Shown here piece after piece: positions 1 to 8,900 of a stretch of 14,947 nucleotides of DNA; position 1 is the first letter of the stretch, and every line of letters starts with the position of its first letter. The translations under genes were made by a program, and so were the position numbers. Under the pieces are notes generated by a model that was given only the letters and a program-made list of their open reading frames with translations, was not told the DNA's origin and ran no database searches. Source of the DNA: Legionella sp. (GTDB taxonomy: Bacteria; Pseudomonadota; Gammaproteobacteria; Legionellales; Legionellaceae); assembly GCA_004297865.1 (NCBI GenBank), contig SCSO01000067.1, positions 1-14,947 of the forward strand, given 5' to 3'.

Positions 1-5
1 ATTTT

Positions 6-1487
6 GTGAGAACTAAACAACACGTGAAAAAACATAATCCAGAGTCAACTAAACCCATTAAAGACAGTGGATATCGTCGCGGTTTAAAAGATCGTCATGT
101 CCAGTTAATTGCCTTAGGTGGGATCATTGGATCTTGCTATTTTCTAGGCACCGGCGAAGTCATTAATCTCGTAGGTCCGGCTGTGTTTATCGCCTACATG
201 TTAGGCGGACTAATTATCTTTTTAACTATGCTTTGCATGGGAGAATTGGCTGTTGCCATTCCTATCTCTGGATCTTTTGTTACCTATACTGCTGATTTCA
301 TCTCCCCTGCTATTGCCTGTGGCGTCGGCTGGTCTTATTGGATCAGTTGGGTGGCATATATTCCCGCCGAATGTGTGGCAGGTGGCATCATTATGGAGAT
401 GTTTACTGGGATAAATGGTTATATCTGGGCGGTAGGTTTTGGGTTGTTGATCACCTACATCAACTTAGCAAAAGTCGACACTTTTGGGGAAATTGAGTTT
501 TGGCTAGCCTTAGTCAAAATTATCGCGCTGATGGGCTTCGTTATCTTAGCCATTTTAATATTCTTTGGCGTCATCCACGGCACTGAACCCGCAGGTATTA
601 TCGGCTTCAAATACATTTTAAAGGATGGTGGTTTATTACCCAACGGCATCATGTCCCTGTTAACCGCCATGGTTTTACTGTTGGTAAACTATCAAGGCTC
701 AGAAATTATTGGTCTAGCTGCCGGTGAATCCGAAAACCCAGCACGCATGATCCCGCATGCCATTCGCAATGTGACTTTGCGCATACTCTTTATTTATATC
801 ATCCCTGTATTTTGTTTAGTGCTAATTTTCCCTTGGCAAAAAGCAGGATTGGCTAATTCCGTTTTTGCCGATGCGCTGAATTTTTATGGGTTAAAATGGG
901 CTGGTGCAGTCACTAGTTTTGTCACGGTAACTGCCACTTTATCCTGTGCGAATTCAGGGTTTTACGGCACGGTACGCTCATTAAATGCCTTAGCACGCGA
1001 TGGCATGGCACCGCATGTGTTGTCGACCTTTAATCATAATGCTATTCCACAAAATGCGGTTATGGCCACCTTGGTCGGTGTGTGGACTTTATTAGGAGTA
1101 GGTTACTTTTTTGGACAAACTAAACTCTATGTGGCTTTGCTTTTAGTGTCTGGTTTTACTGGTACCTTAGCTTGGATTTCGCTCTGCGTTTCGCAAATTC
1201 GCTTCAGAAATCGTTTATATCAAGCCGGGTATTCTACCGATTCCTTGCGCTATGTAACGCCCTACTCTCCGTATACTGGTATTTTAGCGATTATCTTAAT
1301 GATTTTTGCATTAATCTTCTTAGTCTTTAACAAAGATCCTGTCTACAAATTGTCTTTTGTTATTGGATTAGTAAGTTTTATAGGCCCCATTATTATCTAC
1401 AAATTATTTGACTTAGCTAAAGGACGCCGCAAGGCTTTGCATTTAAAAACTCGCGTCAAATTCCAAGATCTTTTCCCCCCTCTTTAA
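6..1487 (+). CDS. Amino-acid permease, APC superfamily (AAT type)
   Basis: Inner-membrane transporter expected to import an amino acid with a cation; the substrate cannot be read from sequence. The 493-residue product has the AAT family length and about 12 hydrophobic segments. A polar head of about 25 residues leads into GLKDRHVQLIALGG (26-39), the typical entry to helix 1, and the family landmark YQGSEIIGLAAGESENP (229-245) follows. The helix 1 substrate loop, usually Gly-Thr/Ser-Gly, reads G42-S43-C44, so one glycine is replaced by cysteine. The start is uncertain. GTG at 6 is the first candidate, but the frame is open to the window edge and no ribosome site is visible in the 5 available bases; another GTG lies at 24. 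The gene ends 18 nt before a strong terminator, so it is transcriptionally separate from the giant genes downstream. Family assignment is firm, the substrate is not. Confidence 0.88.
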   Translation: MRTKQHVKKHNPESTKPIKDSGYRRGLKDRHVQLIALGGIIGSCYFLGTGEVINLVGPAVFIAYMLGGLIIFLTMLCMGELAVAIPISGSFVTYTADFISPAIACGVGWSYWISWVAYIPAECVAGGIIMEMFTGINGYIWAVGFGLLITYINLAKVDTFGEIEFWLALVKIIALMGFVILAILIFFGVIHGTEPAGIIGFKYILKDGGLLPNGIMSLLTAMVLLLVNYQGSEIIGLAAGESENPARMIPHAIRNVTLRILFIYIIPVFCLVLIFPWQKAGLANSVFADALNFYGLKWAGAVTSFVTVTATLSCANSGFYGTVRSLNALARDGMAPHVLSTFNHNAIPQNAVMATLVGVWTLLGVGYFFGQTKLYVALLLVSGFTGTLAWISLCVSQIRFRNRLYQAGYSTDSLRYVTPYSPYTGILAIILMIFALIFLVFNKDPVYKLSFVIGLVSFIGPIIIYKLFDLAKGRRKALHLKTRVKFQDLFPPL

Positions 1488-1505
1488 AATTTTTTGCAAC
1501 TACTT

Positions 1506-1549
1506 GTTATGCATTTCTGCCCATGGTAGAAATGCATAACCATTTTTTT
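1506..1549 (+). terminator. Rho-independent terminator after the permease
   Basis: A perfect 13-bp stem (1506-1518 GTTATGCATTTCT pairing with 1528-1540 AGAAATGCATAAC) encloses a 9-nt loop. Seven Ts follow at 1543-1549, two bases after the stem. It sits 18 nt after the permease stop codon and should end that transcript, insulating the giant gene pair. Confidence 0.88.
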
Positions 1550-1576
1550 AATAAGAAATGGCTTGGGATTTATTAT
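1548..1576 (+). promoter_or_regulatory. Candidate sigma-70 promoter for the giant gene pair
   Basis: A TTAATA box (1548-1553, 4 of 6 to consensus) lies 17 nt before TATTAT (1571-1576, 5 of 6). This would give a start near 1583 and a leader of about 18 nt before the ATG at 1601. The first box overlaps the last two Ts of the terminator. This is the only stretch between terminator and gene A where a promoter could fit, but the boxes are weak and AT-rich sequence yields such matches by chance. Confidence 0.33.
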
Positions 1577-1600
1577 GGAAAATAAACAGGAAGTGCTACT

Positions 1601-4600
1601 ATGCAATACGATAATAAAAATTCATTAGCCCCCCTTTCAGCAACAACCTCAGGTATCCCCGGCGCATTAGGTTCAACCGTTAGTGGTACTATTGCTGGTT
1701 CAGCGCAAGCAGGTAAAATTTCTTCAGCCTTAAAAGAATTAGAATGTGGACGACGTGATACCTTATTAAGAGCCCTACAAGTAATCGCAGATGGACTTAA
1801 AATTGAAGGTGAAGAACCTATCCTTGGTAATAATTTATTTCCAGAAATGCTACAAAAGCACTTGGCACGAACAAATAATACTGTAGGGACTGTCGTACTC
1901 GCCGGATTGTTTGCACCAGTCTGCACAGCCTCTCATTTATCACAACTTCCCATGGATGTGGCAGTGTGTGTTGAGGCTATTCTAAAAAGTGCAAATATTA
2001 AAGATTTTTCTCAAACTGAACAAGCCTCTACTTTAAAAGCCAATGACGATAAAACCGGCTTTTTTGCCAATTGCCAATTTTTATTAAAGAACTCCGGCGA
2101 ACTCTCAGACAATATTCGACGTCATATTGAAGATCATTTTAAAGACCATGGCACTGCTGGTAAAACCCACTCCTTTGCAGCTAGAACTCTATCTACGACG
2201 GGAGTAGGTCTAATAGGCGGCACTATAGCCACCGTGGATTCTGTTATAGATGCCATTGGCGCAACTTTCCGTGAAATGACCGCCATGGTTAATTTTTTAG
2301 GGAATGAAACCAACGATGTTCAAGAAAAAAACATTTATGACGCTTTAGGTAAGTGTTGCCAATCCATTTCTAAAAGCAAAAACAGTCGAGAAAGCTTAGA
2401 CGCTTTAATCAAATTAGAAAAAGCGCTCGTCAATTTTGAAGAAGCAAATAAAATGGCTGATAAAAACGTTGTCAGCAGTCCAGTCAGCCTGGTGGCTTCA
2501 CGCATTGTCACCTTTGGACCTTTCTTAGAAAGTTTACGCGCTTTTAATTCAGCAAGCATTGCGACCGGTGAAGCACATAAAGCTTTAAGTCAAGAAAAGG
2601 ATAATTTTAGTCAGCGTACTAAAGAATCAGCTGGTAAAGCCAGCTTGTTAAAAGATTTTTCTGAAGGCGATGTTGTAAATCACTCCCAAAACGTAACTGA
2701 TTTTTGCCACCAATTCGATCGAGTTGTAGCTGATATTGATAATAATCTACAGGCAGACAATTTACCCGATCGTCAATCCATTGGCGGAACCGCCGCCAGT
2801 ACCGTCCGCGGTCATTCTGCGGTGCTTATGGCATCTAGTCTGGTTACTGCCTTAGGTGGGATGATTTCTCGCGAATTGAGCGGCAGTATCGATTTTACCA
2901 AGAACGATAAAGGAACGAAGGCTGAGTGTAAAAAAATATTTCAATCGGACTCAAACGTAACCGGGGCAGATTTAGATAAGCTCATGTCTCGTGTGTGTGA
3001 TTTACACGAACGTTTAGAACGTTGCCATGAATTAGGCGTCTCTGCGCCATTAGGATTAGGGGTTAGTGAAGCAGTCTCGGCCGGTTCGCTTATTACTACC
3101 TTAAATATGTTTGCAGGGATGATCTCTGCCCTACGCGAACTCCGTACTATATCGCAAAGTCCCAGTATTCCTGTGCAATTAAATGACGCCGAGAAAAAAG
3201 CCGCTGCAGATTCTGTGGAATCCGTGAAAAAAACCAATCGTAATACCGCTGGTTCTATCGGAACTGGGGATGCTTCCAATAATCTAACCGCGGAACAGGC
3301 ATTACAATCTGTAATGGAAAAAGTGGTGTTGATGCAGCGTTCTTATAATAATTTCCTTAATCCAAGAATGCCGCGAGATGACATCAACTACTCAGGTAAA
3401 TCAACCATCGCTTTCTCACAAGGAAATAGCACAGGATTTACCTTAGGCTTTTTAGGAATACTTGCTTTAATCGGGGTAGAGTCCGGCATTAGTGTCCAGG
3501 CTCTTTTTGCAGGTTTACGTATCAGTACTTTGGCTAAACGATTGAGTGCAGGCCCTGATAAAACAGCTTCTGGCAATGGATCCGAATTCAACGCTAGTTC
3601 TTTAAGTAATGCTAATCGTTTGACTGGGCAATCTTGTAAGGATTCTTCCCTTTCGCAAACAAGCACTGCCTCAACTTATATGCCCTTGGAATCTACGTTT
3701 TCACGCTCACTCATTGTGGCCATGTGTCATTCAGGTGCTTTAAAAGAAATTTTAAAACGCTTATCTGAGGAAGAGGACGCCAAAATTCAAGATGCTCCCG
3801 GGCATTTAAGAAGTGCGGTAACCACTTTCAAAGTCATGCCGCATTTATACGATCGCATCCTTAAAGTTCTCAATGATGCTCAAAAGGATCAGAATCAAAT
3901 TCCTGGTCTCAATGGAGATATGGCTTCAAGTTTAGCGAGTGTAAGCAATGCAACCCTTGCGTCTGCTTTAGCCTCTCACAGTTCGCTCATTTCTCCTTTC
4001 CTAAAATCCACCGTTGCAGCTAGAAAAGCTTCCGTGATTAAAGATGAGCATAAAAATGAAGGATTATCAGGTAGTGAATTAAGTGAGCAAATTAGTCAAT
4101 GTCTCAATGCCATGCAAGCCTTTACTATTAATTCCAAGGCAGAAACTAAAAACATAGATAATCCCTTTAAAGAAGAAAAGTCTATGGCTTCTATTGATTC
4201 TTCTTCTGCGCAAAGCATGATTGCCGCTTGCGCTACTTCTCTGCTCATCGAAGAATTATTCGAAATGTGTGTAAGTCGTTCTGTAGGACTATGGGACAAA
4301 GACAAACTTGACAAAAGCACTAAAGAAACCAAAGAACAAACGAAAAAAGAAGCAGAAGTATCACGCAATGAAGTGGCCGCTGATAGTGGTAGCAATGAAA
4401 AAGGCAGTGTCACTCATGTGACTTCAGCCTTACGTTTAACCTTATCTCATTTAGGCGTTTCCTTAGGAAATCTAGCTTGTCAAATAGAGCGACATCCAGC
4501 ATTGCTCAAAGACAATTTGGAAATTCACACTTCGCAAGCGCATGTTTTACGAACTATGGTTAGTACTCTGACTCATTGTGCCTCTGCTATGACAACTACA

Positions 4601-5941
4601 GCTGCCTTCTTATCAGACTCACCGATGTTATCTGCAGGCTCAATAGAAAGTTTGCGGGAGACACTACATAGTACTGATAAGTGTTTAGTGATAGAACCCA
4701 TTGATTCTAGCCAGCGTTCAACTATGGATGGTAGTTCGGAAATCAGTTTAATCACCGGCGTAAGTACAGATTGTGTCACTAGTATTCTGTGTACCGTAAT
4801 AAAGCTACTACTTGAAGGCTCCATTTTAGGTTTAGATACCAGTCTCTCTGTAGCAAAAATCATGGAAATTCTCTGTATTCATCCTCGTCCCTTAGAAGCG
4901 TTTGCGTTAGAGCTAGAAGCCTTATCTCAGCCTAATGGCATAGAGCGCAATACCCATTTGCAAACAGTAAGCACTTTAGTTGCTGCAAGTCTGGGGCTAG
5001 GTGCGGTGACCATCGCAACGAATACAAAAAACTCTGAAAGCTTTGCAAAGATTCTTAACTCCCTTCAACAAGTGATGGATGAGCGTATTGATAGACAACA
5101 GATGTTAAAAGATGAAGAAGAAAAAAATCCTGATGAGAAAAACATTCTTGGGTTAAAACGATTCTACGCCATACTGCTTAGCGCAATCTCAGGCGATCTG
5201 GGTAATAACTATCAATATAATCATGACGATGATAGCCGTCAACAAGAGGATTTTTATGCAAAACATAAAGAAACTATATCCCGTTTAAATCGTGGGGGTT
5301 TTGCTTTATCAAGCTATCATAGAGAACACGGAGGCCTAGTAGGATCTAAATCAAGCTCGAGAAAGGACTTTCATGGCTGTGATGATGCTAAACATGTATT
5401 AAACACTTTCATTGCTAAAGCATTCGATGACCGGAGGTCGCAAAAGCCTTTGCTTTCTCAAGTAGCAAGCGAGTTGAAAAAATCGGGTAAACTCAGTAAT
5501 ACCGTCAAGAATCGCTGGGAATATATTGTCAAAGAGGTGATTTCACGTATGCAAGAGGAAGACACCCGTAACAATATTCTAGAAGCCGGTAAAAGAGATA
5601 GGGTTAAGCGGAATTATGCGGCTATTCGTAAAGAGTTACTTGATGATGTATTTGACGTAGTAGAATTTAATCCTCTTTATGCGAACGGAACTCAAACCAC
5701 AGCTATTGCTTCGCAGCAATCTGACGATGAGTTTAGAGATGCCGCCTCAACTAGTTCAAACTCGAGCTCTTCGAGTTCCTCAAGCTCAACGGGCTCCCCT
5801 GCAATGCAGTCTGCTCAAGAGGATGATCCAGACGCGACTGAACTTGATGAACATGATATACATGATGCGCATCATGAAAATGACGATCCAGATCGCTCTG
5901 GTGAGTACGACAATAATCAAGCCTCTCCCAAATTCACCTAG
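1601..5941 (+). CDS. Giant Ser/Ala-rich protein of unknown function (protein A)
   Basis: I do not recognise the family. The ATG at 1601 has a good ribosome site (AGGAAG, 1588-1593, 7 nt away). The 1446-residue product looks mostly helical and is rich in Ser, Ala and Leu. Gly-rich hydrophobic stretches occur at about 18-38, 201-220 and 612-632. Several Ser-led hydrophobic segments resemble one another (near 403-426, 489-514, 700-721, 866-890, 942-962 and 1058-1078). A charged Lys/Glu linker spans about 898-925. Residues 1200-1350 are charged and basic. The end carries nine serines (1388-1396) and then a tail with 15 Asp/Glu and 4 His between 1407 and 1437. There is no N-terminal signal peptide, and more than 20 cysteines argue for a cytosolic fold. 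The stop is 12 nt before gene B, so the two are probably co-translated. A secreted effector or a large membrane-active protein is possible but unproven. The long uninterrupted frame makes a real gene nearly certain. Confidence 0.9.
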   Translation: MQYDNKNSLAPLSATTSGIPGALGSTVSGTIAGSAQAGKISSALKELECGRRDTLLRALQVIADGLKIEGEEPILGNNLFPEMLQKHLARTNNTVGTVVLAGLFAPVCTASHLSQLPMDVAVCVEAILKSANIKDFSQTEQASTLKANDDKTGFFANCQFLLKNSGELSDNIRRHIEDHFKDHGTAGKTHSFAARTLSTTGVGLIGGTIATVDSVIDAIGATFREMTAMVNFLGNETNDVQEKNIYDALGKCCQSISKSKNSRESLDALIKLEKALVNFEEANKMADKNVVSSPVSLVASRIVTFGPFLESLRAFNSASIATGEAHKALSQEKDNFSQRTKESAGKASLLKDFSEGDVVNHSQNVTDFCHQFDRVVADIDNNLQADNLPDRQSIGGTAASTVRGHSAVLMASSLVTALGGMISRELSGSIDFTKNDKGTKAECKKIFQSDSNVTGADLDKLMSRVCDLHERLERCHELGVSAPLGLGVSEAVSAGSLITTLNMFAGMISALRELRTISQSPSIPVQLNDAEKKAAADSVESVKKTNRNTAGSIGTGDASNNLTAEQALQSVMEKVVLMQRSYNNFLNPRMPRDDINYSGKSTIAFSQGNSTGFTLGFLGILALIGVESGISVQALFAGLRISTLAKRLSAGPDKTASGNGSEFNASSLSNANRLTGQSCKDSSLSQTSTASTYMPLESTFSRSLIVAMCHSGALKEILKRLSEEEDAKIQDAPGHLRSAVTTFKVMPHLYDRILKVLNDAQKDQNQIPGLNGDMASSLASVSNATLASALASHSSLISPFLKSTVAARKASVIKDEHKNEGLSGSELSEQISQCLNAMQAFTINSKAETKNIDNPFKEEKSMASIDSSSAQSMIAACATSLLIEELFEMCVSRSVGLWDKDKLDKSTKETKEQTKKEAEVSRNEVAADSGSNEKGSVTHVTSALRLTLSHLGVSLGNLACQIERHPALLKDNLEIHTSQAHVLRTMVSTLTHCASAMTTTAAFLSDSPMLSAGSIESLRETLHSTDKCLVIEPIDSSQRSTMDGSSEISLITGVSTDCVTSILCTVIKLLLEGSILGLDTSLSVAKIMEILCIHPRPLEAFALELEALSQPNGIERNTHLQTVSTLVAASLGLGAVTIATNTKNSESFAKILNSLQQVMDERIDRQQMLKDEEEKNPDEKNILGLKRFYAILLSAISGDLGNNYQYNHDDDSRQQEDFYAKHKETISRLNRGGFALSSYHREHGGLVGSKSSSRKDFHGCDDAKHVLNTFIAKAFDDRRSQKPLLSQVASELKKSGKLSNTVKNRWEYIVKEVISRMQEEDTRNNILEAGKRDRVKRNYAAIRKELLDDVFDVVEFNPLYANGTQTTAIASQQSDDEFRDAASTSSNSSSSSSSSSTGSPAMQSAQEDDPDATELDEHDIHDAHHENDDPDRSGEYDNNQASPKFT

Positions 5942-5953
5942 TTAGAGAAATAG

Positions 5954-8900
5954 ATGTTAGATTTTTTAAATGATAATGACTTTCGTGAATTAAAGCAGTC
6001 TTTACCGACTGCTTTTCATCCAGCATTCACCAATGAAGAAGCGAGTTTAAGTCCAGCTTATCCGTTGCTTTATCTCATCTGTAAAGATCGGGAGGTAATT
6101 GAGCGGTTACGTATTGCTCTCAAAATAACTACCCCTCCTCCACTTGCAGAAATGATTAAGCGTTTGCCTACTTTAATAGATGCTTTGCTTAATGAATTCA
6201 ACCCGCGCGCTTTATTTAAATATCGCCTCCCTGTAGTTATTGGAGAATTTCCCATTCACAGTCGGGTGATTAATAAAGCCATTGCGTCTTTTAATGAATT
6301 AGTCGAAAGTCTTTATCAAAATTCCGATCTTGATCTCTCCTATGATGACTTAGATAATCGTTACCGAGCCATTTTAAAAGCGGTTAAAGAGCGTGGCGGG
6401 CATTGTGATATCGAGTCTTTATGGCAACTGCTCATGATGATGAGTGGATGGTCCAAAGTATCACCAGCCAAACTATTTAAATTGGAAGAACAACCTCAAG
6501 TCCCCTTGCAAGCAGCACCTGCACCGTTAAAGACTGATGATAAACCCATCAAGGTTCAAGAAATCACCCAACCTCCTGTAATTAATCCGCAAGATCCCTT
6601 TGTACTCAGTTATAATTTCAATGTAGATGGTGCGGGGCGTTTAGCGAAAGAAACCATCTTTTTATTACTTAATGCTTTTGGAATGAAATTTGGCGGTCAC
6701 TTTGATGCGCAAGCTAAATCTGTCCCACAATTCATACCGCTCGCACAACTACATGCAATCATTCATCGCCAACTCTCTCATCGTATGGAAGTGACTTCTA
6801 GTCAATCCTTTAAACAATGGATTGAAATAACCTTGGCGAAATTAGGGGTAAAATTTGAAAGATTAAACGCTAATTCTATGAAGGGAGAATTTATAGTTAA
6901 TCCTTTTCTAAGTGAACCCATTAGTTTTTTAAGTCCGGAAAAAATCCTTCATTTACTTAAATCTTCTTTTGCGGACTTATATGAGCCCGATTTCAAACCC
7001 ACTCAAGAAGAAACAAATTTTATCTCACAATATCTCTATGACCTTTTACAGGGGTTTCAAATTAATCCCGGACAAGCTTTAGGAATTGGTGCAAATTGGG
7101 ATGGAACCATTTATCGTTCCAATGAGTCCGGGGCTCATGCTTTTAGGATCCAGCAAAATGAAGCGCCAGTGGCTCGTCGTTTTCGTGATGTGAGTTTACA
7201 TCGTCAAGGACCCGCTGAGCCGCACATGAATGCGGGCATTGGTGGTAAAATTGAACTGCAGGCACTTATAACTAGCCATAAATACATGAGTGAATTACAA
7301 CCATCTGAACATCCTCAGCATATTTTTGCAGCTATCGTTGATAACATGGTAACCGATTTATTTCCTGACTCAGCTTACTTTGAAAATACAGACTATCCTA
7401 AATTATCACTACAGCATGTCGCTGTGCATACAGCAGAAGGCTTAATTAAGATTGAACAATTTTTTATTCCAAGTAGCACGGGTACTTATTTCAAAGATAG
7501 AAAAGGTAAAGAAAAACAAACACCGATGTATCGTCGAGCAGGTGCTTTAGATGTGGCACCTTTTCCACGAAATACCACTTATTGTGAGCAATCTCGCGTT
7601 TGGTATGAGGGAAATCCTTTAGGGCCCCTACTGCAACAATATGGCCTAGCTATGTCTCGATCCGCACGTGGTCATATTGTTTATGATCCTATCGCCCCAG
7701 ATCAATTTATAGAAGATACTTATTATGGGCAAGTGATTCGCAGTGATAACGGTGATTGCTTACCCTTTATTGGCGTTATTCCGAAGAATTTTGATAAATA
7801 TTACTCCAAACGGACTGAAGGATTGAAACTGGATGATGCAGAGTTCGAAGAGCTGAAACTGGGTGCAGAGCTCTGTGCATCCTTTGTTATTCGTATGGTA
7901 AACTCCGCCAGAATAATGGTGCATTGTCCAACGTTCCAATGGACTTTAGAACAGATTAAAACGCGATTTTTACCTGATCCAGCGAGTCAGGCTCCTGCTT
8001 TACCATCATTCTGTTCGGCACACTTACACGCTAGTTTGAAAAAATTAAATTCCGAGTTGGTTAAGGTCGATCGTCGTTTTACTGAATGTGAACATGCATT
8101 TTTCCGAGTATATAAAAATTTAATCTATAGCCTTTACGACATAGGTAAAGAAGATATCCAATTTAAACGAATTTTTCTGAGTCTCTTTAATGGAGGAAGC
8201 CCTTTATTACCACTGACTCGTAGTAAATGTGAAAAATTACTACGCGATTTAACAGTGAATCGACCCGTGCAAATTTCGAGTGATTTGTTAAGTCGTTATG
8301 ACGACATCTTGATTTATTTACGAAAGCTCACTTCTTATTTTTATCCCACGCCTACTGATGAACTAGCTCAAGAAATAGCGAAGCAAGCAAGATTGCATGT
8401 AGGACCTTTATTAAGGTCAGTCAATGTACAACGGTATTTCAATGACCTACGTCTTAATTATCAAACCAACTTATCAAGCCAACACTCACCCGGAATGGTA
8501 TTTGCGGTGCTTAAACATGATGGCCGTCCTTCGCCCAATGTAAGTGAAGACTATGGAAACATGCATGCAGTCAATTTCCCATCCTATTATCGCGATTCTG
8601 ATGGTGCAGAGATGGGTAAACCCGACGTTTTAGATAGCTTGCTGGATAGATTTGCAAAAACAGTAGGCGCAACTTTGCAGGTTGCCCATAGAAATAATCT
8701 CTTTTCAGTACTTCGTGGCCCTATTGTAAAACCCTATATCTATGCCAAACAAAGAAGTGCTCAACATCGTTTTTCACCTAATCGAAATCTTTGGGCAGTC
8801 GAAGGGGCAATTGAGGGGTTTCTTTGGCATGGACTTCTAAAAGGTATTTGGGAAACGACAACGACTCCATTTCAAATGCTCTTTGAATTGCTGAGCTGGT

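Noticed and set aside
1575..1628. 17-codon leader-like ORF overlapping the start of gene A
   Set aside because: It has no ribosome site, no attenuator structure follows it, and it overlaps gene A in another frame; most likely chance.
1601..5941. Possible frameshift sites at several seven-A runs in gene A
   Set aside because: The frame is continuous through all of them and alternative frames close quickly; there is no sign of programmed slippage.
5679..5945. 88-codon open frame overlapping the 3' end of gene A
   Set aside because: Its product is the frame-shifted reading of the Ser/Asp-rich tail, biased to Gln, Arg, Met and Ile, with no ribosome site; a shadow.
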